A DNA stretch of 64,000 bases from Aliidiomarina sedimenti (GTDB taxonomy: Bacteria > Pseudomonadota > Gammaproteobacteria > Enterobacterales > Alteromonadaceae): positions 682,001 through 746,000 of the forward strand of contig NZ_PIPN01000001.1 of assembly GCF_003986955.1 (NCBI RefSeq), in the 5' to 3' direction. Positions 1 through 8,453 of this stretch are shown one piece after another (positions within the stretch are counted from its first letter, which is position 1; each line of letters starts with the position of its first letter). A program made the translations under genes and the position numbers. The notes under the pieces were generated by a model. The model searched no databases and was not told the origin of the DNA. It saw only the letters and a program-made list of their open reading frames with translations.

Positions 1-143
1 GTTTGCACACGCAACCCGATTTTAGCAAGGCGCTCATGCAGGGCGTCGGTTGTGTCATTTTCCGTCGCCTGTGCGGCAGCGCTCCATACCCAGCTGCCGA
101 GCACGATCAGCGCCGACACGCCGCTTAGTTGCAGATAGTTCAA
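1..143 (-). CDS. dsbC: Thiol:disulfide interchange protein DsbC, N-terminal part (partial)
   Basis: The gene runs off the left edge; 47 codons are visible. The protein begins with a hydrophobic signal peptide (Sec type) ending near an Ala-rich AAAQA site, followed by a helix containing LHERLAKIGLRVQ. This resembles the start of the DsbC dimerisation domain; the catalytic CXXC domain lies outside the window. The start is TTG, chosen because AAGGGG sits about 6 nt upstream and no ATG fits. The xerD-dsbC order is the one known from E. coli, and context carries much of this call. DsbC is a periplasmic disulfide isomerase. Confidence 0.6.
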   Translation of the reverse strand, partial: MNYLQLSGVSALIVLGSWVWSAAAQATENDTTDALHERLAKIGLRVQ

Positions 144-242
144 AGCGATCCCCTTGAAGTTATGTTGCGGGCTCGAGCCGAGCCAGAGTATTGCCGCGGA
201 TTATACCTTTTCAGGCGCTCATTTTCAGCCTGTAATTCGCCG

Positions 243-1154
243 CTAACCGCGTGGATGATGGGTTTTGTGTAGCGCCTGCAAACGCGCCCGGGCGACATGG
301 GTATAGATTTGCGTGGTCGCGATATCCGAATGGCCCAACAACATTTGCAACGCACGCAGGTCAGCACCATGGTTAAGTAAGTGAGTAGCAAATGCATGGC
401 GCAGCGTGTGTGGCGATAAGTCTGCATTCAGCCCCGCCTGTGCGGCCAGTTGCTTGATCCGGTGCCAAAAGGTTTGCCGGGTCATCTGCTGTCCGCGCAG
501 CGATAAAAACACCACGTCGGTGGGGCCTTTTTTCCCGCTGGCCAGTAACTCGGGCCGGCTGGTTTTCAGATACCGTTGCAGCCAGTCCATCGCTTCTTCA
601 CCCATGGGCACCAGACGCTCTTTGTCGCCTTTACCGGTGACCCGAATAACGCCCTGGCGCAAGTTTACTTCACTCACCTGCAAGCCGACCAGTTCAGTCA
701 CCCGTAAACCTGTAGCATACAGCACCTCCAGCATACAACGGTCGCGCAGGCCCAGCGCAGAACTGGTATCAGCCGCTTCGAGCAACGCCTCGACATCGCT
801 TTCACTTAAACTTTTGGGCAGGTTCAGCGCTTGTTTGGGCGTACGCATATTGCTGGTGGGGTCATCCGTGCGTTGCTCGGTATGCAATAAATAGCGGTAA
901 AATTTTCGTGCCGCACTAAGAAAACGGGCGCTGCTGCGCGAGCTTTTACCCGCACGTTGCATGGCCAGCATAGCCGCGTCGAGATCATCCCGGGTTATCT
1001 GATGAATAGGACGACCGGTTTGGCTCTGTAGTAACTGACTAAACTGCTTTAAATCGGTACGGTATGCCGCCAGCGTATTCTTGCTTACGCCCTGCTGCAG
1101 CCAAAGGTCATCCAGAAACTGTTCAATCAATCTCAGATCGTCGTCGGCGCTCAT
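243..1154 (-). CDS. xerD: Site-specific tyrosine recombinase XerD
   Basis: XerD works with XerC at the dif site to resolve chromosome dimers at division, activated by FtsK. The 303-residue protein has an N-terminal SAM-like DNA-binding domain (about 1-105) and a C-terminal catalytic domain. The full tyrosine recombinase set is visible: Arg151 (ATGLR), Lys175 (GKGDK), His249 and Arg252 (HTLRH), His275 (LLGHS) and the nucleophile Tyr284 (TQIYTH). XerD is favoured over XerC by the adjacent dsbC and by the sequence style. Its ATG overlaps the stop codon of upstream ogt by 4 nt (ATGA), so the two are probably translationally coupled. Confidence 0.95.
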   Translation of the reverse strand: MSADDDLRLIEQFLDDLWLQQGVSKNTLAAYRTDLKQFSQLLQSQTGRPIHQITRDDLDAAMLAMQRAGKSSRSSARFLSAARKFYRYLLHTEQRTDDPTSNMRTPKQALNLPKSLSESDVEALLEAADTSSALGLRDRCMLEVLYATGLRVTELVGLQVSEVNLRQGVIRVTGKGDKERLVPMGEEAMDWLQRYLKTSRPELLASGKKGPTDVVFLSLRGQQMTRQTFWHRIKQLAAQAGLNADLSPHTLRHAFATHLLNHGADLRALQMLLGHSDIATTQIYTHVARARLQALHKTHHPRG

Positions 1155-1630
1155 GCGATAGACCGTTCATGGGCCAACAGCCAAGTTTTCATATCTACCC
1201 GTTCTCCCTGCCCCCACTGCCCCGCATAGCCTCCAATGCCCTGGCGGCTGACAATGCGGTGACAGGGAATAAAGAATGCAATGGGGTTCGCACGGCAGGC
1301 ACCGCCCACCGGCTGAGCTGCACTTTGCAGATGTTTGGCGGCGTCACCGTAGGTTAGCGTCTGGCCACAGGGAATACTCTGCATCAGCTGCCAGACCTGT
1401 TTTTGAAATGGGGTACCCTGTGCCTGCAGGGGCAACTCAAACGACGTTCGCTGACCAGTAAGGTAGTTATCAAGCTGATTTTGAATTTGCTTGGCTAGCG
1501 CAGAGTGACTGCTCGCCTGACTGGGGACGGGTTGCGGCTCAGCGCTAAGACGGCTTTGAAAAATAGCCTGCTCGTCATGCCATACCAGCAAGGTAAAAGG
1601 ACCAACCGAAAAATGACTGCAGCGTTGCAT
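1151..1630 (-). CDS. ogt: Methylated-DNA--protein-cysteine methyltransferase (Ogt)
   Basis: This suicide enzyme removes alkyl groups from O6-alkylguanine (and O4-alkylthymine) by transfer to its own cysteine. It has 159 residues. The active-site motif PCHRIV is at residues 122-127 with acceptor Cys123, preceded by the family's helix-turn-helix region (about 75-118) and followed by GIGGYAGQWG. There is no Ada-type N-terminal regulatory domain, so Ogt is the right subfamily. It is the first gene of a probable ogt-xerD pair. It could equally be called MGMT/AdaB-like; function is secure. Confidence 0.93.
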   Translation of the reverse strand: MQRCSHFSVGPFTLLVWHDEQAIFQSRLSAEPQPVPSQASSHSALAKQIQNQLDNYLTGQRTSFELPLQAQGTPFQKQVWQLMQSIPCGQTLTYGDAAKHLQSAAQPVGGACRANPIAFFIPCHRIVSRQGIGGYAGQWGQGERVDMKTWLLAHERSIA

Positions 1631-1662
1631 GCGAACCTCCGCGACCTGGAGTGCATACTATA

Positions 1663-2175
1663 TCAAGCCGCGTAGCGATCGACACCACGAATATTGTCAA
1701 TCACGTCAATCAGATCTGCTTCACTGCCCTGCACTTGCTGGTAGGCTTCAGAACGCATTCGCAGCTGGACGAAATGAGAGCAGTTATTTTTTACCTCGGC
1801 GGGAATATGTTTGGCATCGTTGACCGGATTCAGTGCTTCCGGGCGCAGGGCATTCTGTAGCCGCCAACTCACTGCACTTTTTTCATACAACGCAGCCGGA
1901 TTATGCGCGTAATCGCTGGCAGTAGCCGCTAGTGGAATCGCCGGGCCATAGGCAAACGGAGGCTTCCATTCAGGTGCGTCTGCGGCGACCCGTTGCAGAC
2001 GGGCGAACCCCTGTTCCAGCACGTTGTCACTAAGCATCGCCAGCAGGTAGCCGAAATCAGCACGCTTATTCTGCTGAATAGCCTGATTGAGCTTGTCACC
2101 CAGCGCCAACTCATCGCTTATCCAGCGAGGCTGTATGCTGTGCATTTCTGTCTGACTGTGCTCGGCCGCTTGCAT
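1663..2175 (-). CDS. Conserved protein of the VC2046/SO_2500 type, function unknown
   Basis: A 170-residue soluble protein without signal peptide or membrane segment. It is mostly helical at the start (DKLNQAIQQNKRADFGYLL, LAMLSDNVLEQG) and has a more polar second half ending in a helix rich in Glu and Asp. From memory it resembles the small VC2046/SO_2500 family of Vibrio and Shewanella, which has no assigned function; I could not verify this by search. It starts at ATG. A second in-frame ATG ten codons on is also possible. It is divergent from the response regulator at 2408. Confidence 0.55.
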   Translation of the reverse strand: MQAAEHSQTEMHSIQPRWISDELALGDKLNQAIQQNKRADFGYLLAMLSDNVLEQGFARLQRVAADAPEWKPPFAYGPAIPLAATASDYAHNPAALYEKSAVSWRLQNALRPEALNPVNDAKHIPAEVKNNCSHFVQLRMRSEAYQQVQGSEADLIDVIDNIRGVDRYAA

Positions 2176-2407
2176 TGTGCTGCTGGCGCTCCTGGTTCAA
2201 TGGACTGGGGCAAACTGACTTCATCCGGCAAGCCCGCAATGAGCCTGCTGTATTAACTATCGTCTGACCAGCTTAAAACTTAAGGTTTCTCTGAGATTTA
2301 TAGTAAATACTTACGCCGACTTGCCGATAGCATGAGGATAGTGGAGTATGGAAAGGTATAGTAGCCTGTCTGAAGTAGCCTTTTCGAACCAAGAGACCCG
2401 ATAGCCA
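2176..2407. other. Divergent intergenic region before the response regulator
   Basis: This 232-bp gap separates a minus-strand conserved gene from the plus-strand response regulator and should hold promoters for both. It is A+T-rich around 2265-2320. I see no convincing -35/-10 pair, hairpin terminator or repeat, and no small ORF with a good ribosome binding site. Confidence 0.4.
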
Positions 2408-4051
2408 ATGAGCGACTCAATCCAGATTGCGGATAAGAAAATCCTGATTATCGACGACCAAAAACCCTTTCAGGTCATGCTCAAAGGCCTGTTATCCCAG
2501 CTTGGAGCCCGTGATGTGACCGCCGTCGGCTCTGGCGAAGCGGGAATTGCCGCGCACAACCGCGATGCATACGACATTTTATTGGTTGACTACAACCTCG
2601 GCCGCGGCAAAAACGGACGCCAGGTGCTGGAAGAAATGAAAGTGCGCGAACTGCTTCGCCCCAACGGTCTGTTTTTTATCATTACCGGCGAAAGCACCCG
2701 GCCGATGGTGCTAAGCGCGATTGAATTGCAGCCCGATGATTACCTGATGAAACCATTTTCAATTGGTGTATTGCGCAGCCGTTTGAAACGCAGCTTTCAA
2801 AAGCGCCATTCATTGCACCGCGTGTACCAGACATTGTTCGAAAAAGACTATGACGCCTGCATTCATGAGTGCATCGAGCACGTCGATGAAAACGGTCGCT
2901 ACCGCAACTATTGCCGTCAGTTATTGTGCGAGCTCTACCTGAAAAAAGGACAACTCAATCAGGCAGAAGAAACTATCAACGAATTGCTGCGCGAACAGCG
3001 TTTCAGCTGGGGAGTACTGGCCCTGGCGAAAATTAAATATGCACAAAGCGATTTCAGTACCTCAGTAGAACTCTGTCATGAAGTCATTCGTTCCACGCCC
3101 AATGCAGTCGAAGCCTATGACGTACTAGCACGCTCGTTGCAAGGTGACGAACAGCCGGTAAAAGCACTCGAAGCTGGCCGCAAAGCAGTAACCCTGGCGC
3201 CATTTTCGATTACCCGTCAGCTCTATATGAGTGAATTAGCCCGGGACGGTGAACAATTCGAACTGGCTAAACAGGCGATGCAGAATGTACTCGATATCAG
3301 CCGCAAGTCGGTGTATCGCAATCCACGTCATTTGTGCAATTACATTCGCAGCATTCTCGATGCCGCGGAGCAGTGTGAATCCAAGCTGGAAATAAATAAA
3401 TACCATCAGGAAGCGTCTCTCGCTTTACAACGGGCGCGCAGCGATGAGTCATTATTTGGCGGTAAACTGGACTATCCGCAACTGGAAAATGCGGTCATGG
3501 CGCGAATTGAAGCCTTTAACGGACGCTACCGTCAGGCTCAGGTCCATCTCAATATCGTGGCCAAAGAGTTCATTGAGAGCAACGCCGAAATAAACAAAGA
3601 CATTGCCCCGGATGTAGCCATCGCTTTTCTCGACATTGGCGAATTTGAACGTGCCAATACCTTGATCCGCAAGCAAAAATCAGACAAACAGCTGGACCGA
3701 TACAACACTCAGATGCTGGATCGCCGAGTTAAGGGCAAAGAATCTCAGCAGCAGGCCTATTCGGAGCACAATAAGAAAGGAATCAGCCTGTATACCGAAG
3801 GTGACTTCGGTGCCGCTATCAGCGAGTTCGAAAAAGCACTGGAACTGGCGCCCATGAACAGTGGCGTGGCGCTGAATTATATTCAGGCCGCATTGAAGAT
3901 TCTCGGTACCAGCGATGAACCGTTGAAGTACCTGGTGGAAGGCTGCAAAGGCTGTCTGCGTGTACTTGACGGCCTAACCCTGCCAGCTAAACATAAAGAG
4001 CGTTTAACCACGCTTAAGTCAGAATTCGAAAACCTGCAGGCGCAGACATAA
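2408..4051 (+). CDS. Response regulator with C-terminal TPR repeats
   Basis: The 547-residue protein starts with a CheY-like receiver domain (about 10-130) holding the acidic pair Asp16/Asp17, phospho-acceptor Asp61 (LLVDYN), Thr93 and Lys115 (LMKPF), so it should be phosphorylatable. The remainder is helical, with TPR-like units near 160-290 and a clear one at about 450-495 (GISLYTEGDFGAAISEFEKA). There is no DNA-binding or enzymatic output domain, so output is probably by protein-protein contact. No histidine kinase is adjacent; the partner is an orphan elsewhere. Similar TPR-containing response regulators occur in Vibrio and Shewanella; none has a role I can name with confidence. Confidence 0.85.
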   Translation: MSDSIQIADKKILIIDDQKPFQVMLKGLLSQLGARDVTAVGSGEAGIAAHNRDAYDILLVDYNLGRGKNGRQVLEEMKVRELLRPNGLFFIITGESTRPMVLSAIELQPDDYLMKPFSIGVLRSRLKRSFQKRHSLHRVYQTLFEKDYDACIHECIEHVDENGRYRNYCRQLLCELYLKKGQLNQAEETINELLREQRFSWGVLALAKIKYAQSDFSTSVELCHEVIRSTPNAVEAYDVLARSLQGDEQPVKALEAGRKAVTLAPFSITRQLYMSELARDGEQFELAKQAMQNVLDISRKSVYRNPRHLCNYIRSILDAAEQCESKLEINKYHQEASLALQRARSDESLFGGKLDYPQLENAVMARIEAFNGRYRQAQVHLNIVAKEFIESNAEINKDIAPDVAIAFLDIGEFERANTLIRKQKSDKQLDRYNTQMLDRRVKGKESQQQAYSEHNKKGISLYTEGDFGAAISEFEKALELAPMNSGVALNYIQAALKILGTSDEPLKYLVEGCKGCLRVLDGLTLPAKHKERLTTLKSEFENLQAQT

Positions 4052-4082
4052 CGTCGGCGCCTGAGTCACCGGATAGTATTGC

Positions 4083-4913
4083 TTAGTTTGTCAGTGTGCC
4101 CTGCTGATAATCACTAAACGCCTGGCGAAGCTCGTCTTCTGTGTTCATCACAAAGGGCCCGTATTGAGCAATGGGCTCGCCAATCGGCTTAGCCGCCAGT
4201 AGTAAGACCCCAGTGTCAGCGGTAGCAGACAACTGCAAAGTCCCGTCCGCATTCAGATCGGCCAGTTCTCCTGCACGCACGGTTTCACCATTGATACGCA
4301 GTTCGCCTTTATAGACATACATCAGCCGCGTCTGTTGGCCTTGGGAGTCGATTTCAGCCTGGTCAGCTTGCTCAAAACGCAGATCCAGATAAAGGAAATC
4401 GCGACCCGGGGCTTTAACCGGCCCTTCTGCGCCACCGAAATCGCCGGACAACACCCGCACCGAGGCGCTATTGAGTGCAACCTCCGGCACTTCGTCACCC
4501 ATGATATCGGCATACTCGGGATCACTCATTTTCTCGTCAGCAGGCAGGTTTATCCACAGCTGAAACCCCCACATCAGGCCATCTTCCTGTTTCGGCATTT
4601 CCGAATGAATCATGCCCCGGGCTGCTTTCATCCACTGCAATCCACCAGCGTTAATTTCCCCGCTATTGCCTCGCGAGTCCTTGTGCTCCATGCACCCCGC
4701 CAGCATGTAGGTCAAGGTACAAAAGCCACGGTGCGGATGAGGCGGGAACCCGGCGATGTAGTCATTCGGATCATCGGATTTGAATTCGTCGAGCATCAGG
4801 AACGGGTCCTGATGCTTATACGAGGGTTGATTAATCACCCGACTTAGCTTCACCCCTGCCCCGTCCTGCGCAGGCATGCCACGAACTCGTTTACGAACCA
4901 TAGTAGTACTCAT
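4083..4913 (-). CDS. Pirin family protein
   Basis: A 276-residue bicupin of the pirin family. The N-terminal cupin carries the metal-binding set His59, His61, His103 and Glu105 (PHPHRG and MIHSE motifs), so a bound Fe or similar metal is expected. Bacterial pirins include quercetin 2,3-dioxygenases and redox-responsive proteins; the substrate cannot be told from sequence. The C-terminal pirin_C domain covers about 170-270. Its ATG shares one base with the stop of the upstream glutathione transferase-like gene, so they form an operon probably tied to quinone or flavonoid/oxidative stress handling (inference). Confidence 0.9.
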   Translation of the reverse strand: MSTTMVRKRVRGMPAQDGAGVKLSRVINQPSYKHQDPFLMLDEFKSDDPNDYIAGFPPHPHRGFCTLTYMLAGCMEHKDSRGNSGEINAGGLQWMKAARGMIHSEMPKQEDGLMWGFQLWINLPADEKMSDPEYADIMGDEVPEVALNSASVRVLSGDFGGAEGPVKAPGRDFLYLDLRFEQADQAEIDSQGQQTRLMYVYKGELRINGETVRAGELADLNADGTLQLSATADTGVLLLAAKPIGEPIAQYGPFVMNTEDELRQAFSDYQQGTLTN

Positions 4914-5887
4914 CAGGAAAACTTCCTCCGATCGTGCGGCGCCGTGTAATCCACCGCCGGCCCTACCGGTACTACGCCTGTCGGGTTAATGGTGTCATGG
5001 CTGCCATAATAATGTTTTTTGATATGTTCCAGGTTGACCGTCTCCTGCACCCCGGACTGCTGATACAAATCACGCAAATAATTACTCAAATTCGGGTAAT
5101 CAGCAATTCGTTTCAGGTTGGTTTTAAAGTGGCCTACATAGACAGGGTCAAAACGAACCAGTGTAGTAAACAAACGCCAGTCCGCTTCGGTCAGCTCCGC
5201 GCCAACCAGATAACGCTGACCAGCCAGCCGCTGCTCTATGGTATCCAGCGCATCAAACAAATCGGCGAAGGCGTCTTCATAGGCATCCTGAGTAGTGGCA
5301 AAACCGCACTTATAAACCCCATTGTTAATCCGGTCATAGACGAACTCATTGATCTCATCAATGGCGTTGTGCAACGGGTCAGGATAAAAATCAAGATGAT
5401 TGCCAGTTAATCCGTTAAACGCGCTATTCAGCATACGGATAATTTCAGCAGATTCATTGCTTACAATGGTTTCGCGTTTTTTGTCCCACAGCACGGGCAC
5501 CGTTACCCGACCGCTGTACTCAGGCTTGGTTTTGGTATAAACCTGATGCATAAACTTAAAGTCATGCAAGGGATCAGCCAGCTCACCGGAGCCAAATTCC
5601 CAGCCGTTCTTTAACATCAGCGGCTCCACAGCGGAGAAACTGATATGATCCTGCAAACCTTTTAACCTACGAAAAATAAGCGTGCGGTGAGCCCAGGGGC
5701 AAGCATAGGATACATACAGATGGTAGCGCCCGGATTCAGCCTCAAAGCCGCCTTCACCGGAGGGTCCCGCGCTGCCGTCAGCGGTTATCCAATTGCGGAA
5801 CTGTGCTTCAGTACGGACGAAACGGCCGCCTGTTTTCGAAGTGTCATACCATTGGTCATGCCACTGACCGTCGACTAATAATCCCAT
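4913..5887 (-). CDS. Glutathionyl-hydroquinone reductase-like glutathione S-transferase (YqjG family)
   Basis: A 324-residue xi-class/omega-like glutathione transferase. Family members reduce glutathionyl-hydroquinones through an active cysteine. Here Cys63 lies in the diagnostic ACPWAHRT motif at the start of the thioredoxin-like domain (about 50-160), followed by the helical GST_C domain (about 175-300). The C-terminal NPTGVVPVGP segment is typical of the YqjG/ECM4 group. The start ATG has AGGAG about 8 nt upstream. It is first in an operon with the pirin gene and preceded by a plausible sigma-70 promoter. Confidence 0.9.
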   Translation of the reverse strand: MGLLVDGQWHDQWYDTSKTGGRFVRTEAQFRNWITADGSAGPSGEGGFEAESGRYHLYVSYACPWAHRTLIFRRLKGLQDHISFSAVEPLMLKNGWEFGSGELADPLHDFKFMHQVYTKTKPEYSGRVTVPVLWDKKRETIVSNESAEIIRMLNSAFNGLTGNHLDFYPDPLHNAIDEINEFVYDRINNGVYKCGFATTQDAYEDAFADLFDALDTIEQRLAGQRYLVGAELTEADWRLFTTLVRFDPVYVGHFKTNLKRIADYPNLSNYLRDLYQQSGVQETVNLEHIKKHYYGSHDTINPTGVVPVGPAVDYTAPHDRRKFS

Positions 5888-5930
5888 GCTGCTCTCCTGA
5901 CGTTGATTCTGTCATTTACTATAGAACATC

Positions 5931-5959
5931 AGTATAGAGCCTAAATTATGAGATGATAA
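5931..5959 (-). promoter_or_regulatory. Putative sigma-70 promoter of the GST-pirin operon
   Basis: Read on the minus strand: TTATCA (5954-5959), a 17-bp spacer, then TATACT (5931-5936), about 45 bp before the start codon. The -10 matches consensus at 5 of 6 and the -35 at 4 of 6. No operator is apparent. Sequence inference only. Confidence 0.4.
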
Positions 5960-5986
5960 CCGCTAAACTTAGCTTTTTATTTTCGA

Positions 5987-7177
5987 TTAATTAGAATTAT
6001 TAACGGTATGGTAGGTCGTCAAAACCGCCTCTGCTGCAGTCTCTGCCGCGTTCAACTGGATGGCACTGTGCAATTGCTGAAAACGTTCGATGAGTGCATG
6101 CGGGGGGTGTTGCAGAAATTCGCTGGTAATAGCGGCCAGATTGTCCCCAGTAACCTCGTCCTGTAACAGCTCAGGGACCAGCGGCTCACCTGCGAGCAGG
6201 TTCGGTAATGAGAAGTGATCCAGTTTCACCAGCCAGCGCAGTAAATGGTAATTCATCCGACTAAACTTGTAGGCCACCACCATCGGCCGTTTCAGCAGCA
6301 TAGCTTCAAGGGCGACCGTACCGGAGGCAAGAATAAGTGCCTCACTGGCAAGCATTACATCGCGTGACTGGCCGTCATAGATATGAATTGGTAAATCCTT
6401 TACGCCTTGTTCAGCCATTGCCTCTCGTAATTGCGTTTTGCGTGCGTCATTAACCACAGGAATAAGAAACTCCAGCTGCGGATGCTGCGCATGCAAACGC
6501 TTTGCCGCCTGCAGAAATGCGGGAGCCAGCATTCCCACTTCCGTACGCCGGCTGCCCGGCAGCAGTCCGATATAACGTATCGCCGGGTCAAGCTGAAGTC
6601 GTGCAATGGCCTCATCGCGACTGGTATGCAATGGTATTTCGTCCGCCAGAGTATGGCCTACAAAGGTTGCGGGCACCTCAAAGCGGTCGTAAAACTGTTT
6701 TTCAAAGGGTAACAGACAGAGCACGTTGTGAGTGGCGGCGGCTATCTTAAACACGCGCTTTTGTCGCCACGCCCAGACCGACGGACTCACATAGTGAACC
6801 GTAACCACGCCTGCTTTTTTAAGTTTCGCTTCAATCGGGATAGTAAAATCAGGTGCATCAATGCCAATAAAAATATCCGGCCGCTCGCTCAGCATGGCTT
6901 GCACCACTTGCTTCCGCGCCGCCAGTAAATCCGGTAAATTTTTAATCACGTCGACAACCCCCATGACCGCTAAACGGTCGAGGGGAAATAACGATTGCAG
7001 GCCTTCGGCTTCCATCAGCGGACCGCCGACACCGACAAAGGTAACGCCGGGACAGCGAGCCTTCAACGCACGCATCAGGCTGGCACCTAAAATGTCACCC
7101 GAGGGTTCTCCGGCTACCAGCGCGATCGTCTGCGGTGTCCCCGCTTGCAACAATGCGCCATCGGCTTGGACGTCCAC
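5987..7177 (-). CDS. lpxB: Lipid-A-disaccharide synthase LpxB
   Basis: LpxB joins UDP-2,3-diacylglucosamine and lipid X to form the tetraacyl disaccharide of lipid A, at the inner face of the cytoplasmic membrane. The 396-residue GT19 enzyme shows ALVAGEPSGDILGA near the start, GIDAPDF, YVSPSVWAWR and GLLPGSR, all hallmarks of the family; E. coli LpxB has 382 residues. The start is GTG and shares one base with the TAG stop of lpxA. It is the last gene of the bamA-lpx block; the rnhB and dnaE genes that often follow lpxB are absent here. Confidence 0.97.
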   Translation of the reverse strand: MDVQADGALLQAGTPQTIALVAGEPSGDILGASLMRALKARCPGVTFVGVGGPLMEAEGLQSLFPLDRLAVMGVVDVIKNLPDLLAARKQVVQAMLSERPDIFIGIDAPDFTIPIEAKLKKAGVVTVHYVSPSVWAWRQKRVFKIAAATHNVLCLLPFEKQFYDRFEVPATFVGHTLADEIPLHTSRDEAIARLQLDPAIRYIGLLPGSRRTEVGMLAPAFLQAAKRLHAQHPQLEFLIPVVNDARKTQLREAMAEQGVKDLPIHIYDGQSRDVMLASEALILASGTVALEAMLLKRPMVVAYKFSRMNYHLLRWLVKLDHFSLPNLLAGEPLVPELLQDEVTGDNLAAITSEFLQHPPHALIERFQQLHSAIQLNAAETAAEAVLTTYHTVNNSN

Positions 7178-7941
7178 TAACGAATAATGCCTCGCGACGA
7201 GTTCGCAATAAAATCCGTCATCAGCCGCACTTCATCTGCGTTCATCGCCTCGATTTCGGCGACCGCGGTGTCCAGGGTTAACCCCTGACGGTAAAGCAAC
7301 TTATAAGCGCGTTTAATATTGCTGATCTGTTCACTACTGAAACCGCGCCGTTTAAGGCCTTCGGAATTAATAGTTCGCGGGACCGCATTATGACCCTGGG
7401 CCATGACATATGGAGGGACATCCTGCACCACCACGGAATTAACCGCGGTAAAGGCATGGGAGCCTATTTTGCAGAACTGATGAACCCCGGTGAAGCCACC
7501 CAGAATGACATAATCACCGACATGGACGTGACCTGCCAGCGTGGTCGCATTGGCGAGAATATTGTGATCACCAATTATACAGTCGTGAGCAACGTGAACA
7601 TACGCCATCAGCAGGTTATCGCTGCCAATTTGAGTCAGGCTGTTGTCCTGTACGGTGCCCCGATGAATCGTGGTGCATTCACGAAAGATATTGTTATCGC
7701 CGATCACCAGCTCGGTTGGCTCACCAGCGTACTTTTTGTCCTGGCATTCCTCGCCGATCGAGGAAAACTGGAAAATCCGGTTGCCCGAACCGATTCGGGT
7801 CGGCCCCCGAACAACTACATGCGAGGAAATCTCACAGTTGTCGCCAATTTCGACGTCGTTGCCTATATAAGTCCAGGGGCCAACACGTACGTTCGCCCCT
7901 AGTCTGGCACCGGATTCAATAATAGCGGTTGGGTGTATCAA
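7177..7941 (-). CDS. lpxA: Acyl-ACP--UDP-N-acetylglucosamine O-acyltransferase LpxA
   Basis: LpxA performs the first step of lipid A synthesis, transferring a 3-hydroxyacyl chain to UDP-GlcNAc. The 254-residue protein is a left-handed beta-helix built from hexapeptide repeats ([14 protein letters not shown] onward to about residue 190) with a helical C-terminus. The catalytic His region [12 protein letters not shown] and the acyl-ruler segment GGFTGVHQF are present. Its start overlaps the fabZ stop by 4 nt, indicating coupling. Length is close to the E. coli enzyme (262). Confidence 0.97.
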   Translation of the reverse strand: MIHPTAIIESGARLGANVRVGPWTYIGNDVEIGDNCEISSHVVVRGPTRIGSGNRIFQFSSIGEECQDKKYAGEPTELVIGDNNIFRECTTIHRGTVQDNSLTQIGSDNLLMAYVHVAHDCIIGDHNILANATTLAGHVHVGDYVILGGFTGVHQFCKIGSHAFTAVNSVVVQDVPPYVMAQGHNAVPRTINSEGLKRRGFSSEQISNIKRAYKLLYRQGLTLDTAVAEIEAMNADEVRLMTDFIANSSRGIIR

Positions 7942-8435
7942 GCTGGTATTTTCCTTCTAGCACACATCAGATCAGCGGTAGCCGCCAATTTTCCATCGAC
8001 TTTTGCAACACCTGAAAATTTCCAGATCCCACGTTTTTCTTTGACAAAGGTAACATGAAAATCGACCCGGTCACCAGGGATCACCTGACGCTTAAAGCGT
8101 GCATTATCGATACCGGCAAACAAATACATTTCGTCTGCGCCGACTTCATTTTCCATCATTTTAAAACCAAGCAACCCGGTCGCTTGCGCCATCGCTTCAA
8201 GCAACAGTACACCGGGGAAAATTGGTTCGCCAGGGAAATGCCCGGTAAATACCGGTTCATTCATAGTGATATTTTTAATCGCATGCAGCGATTCGCCTTT
8301 GCGATAACTAATCACACGGTCAATTAACGCAAACGGATAACGGTGCGGTAAAATTTTCTGGATTTCACGGATATCAAACCCTGCTTCTTCACCACTTGTT
8401 GTTTCCGCTACGTCGCCAGATACTTGCTCAGTCAA
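7938..8435 (-). CDS. fabZ: 3-hydroxyacyl-[ACP] dehydratase FabZ
   Basis: FabZ dehydrates 3-hydroxyacyl-ACP in fatty acid elongation, and competes with LpxA/LpxD for the same acyl pool. The 165-residue hotdog-fold protein has the active-site pair His66 (GHFPG) and Glu80 (LLLEAMAQ). The start is read as TTG because GAGGAG lies 6 nt upstream; this gives an acidic N-terminal tail of about 20 residues before the conserved ILPHRYPF, somewhat longer than in E. coli (151 residues in total). Confidence 0.96.
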   Translation of the reverse strand: MTEQVSGDVAETTSGEEAGFDIREIQKILPHRYPFALIDRVISYRKGESLHAIKNITMNEPVFTGHFPGEPIFPGVLLLEAMAQATGLLGFKMMENEVGADEMYLFAGIDNARFKRQVIPGDRVDFHVTFVKEKRGIWKFSGVAKVDGKLAATADLMCARRKIPA

Positions 8436-8453
8436 AAGATGCTCCTCGACGAT

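Noticed and set aside
5962-5978. GCTAA..TTAGC followed by Ts on the plus strand, terminator-like
   Set aside because: The loop would have two bases (or the stem only four pairs) and no plus-strand gene ends there.
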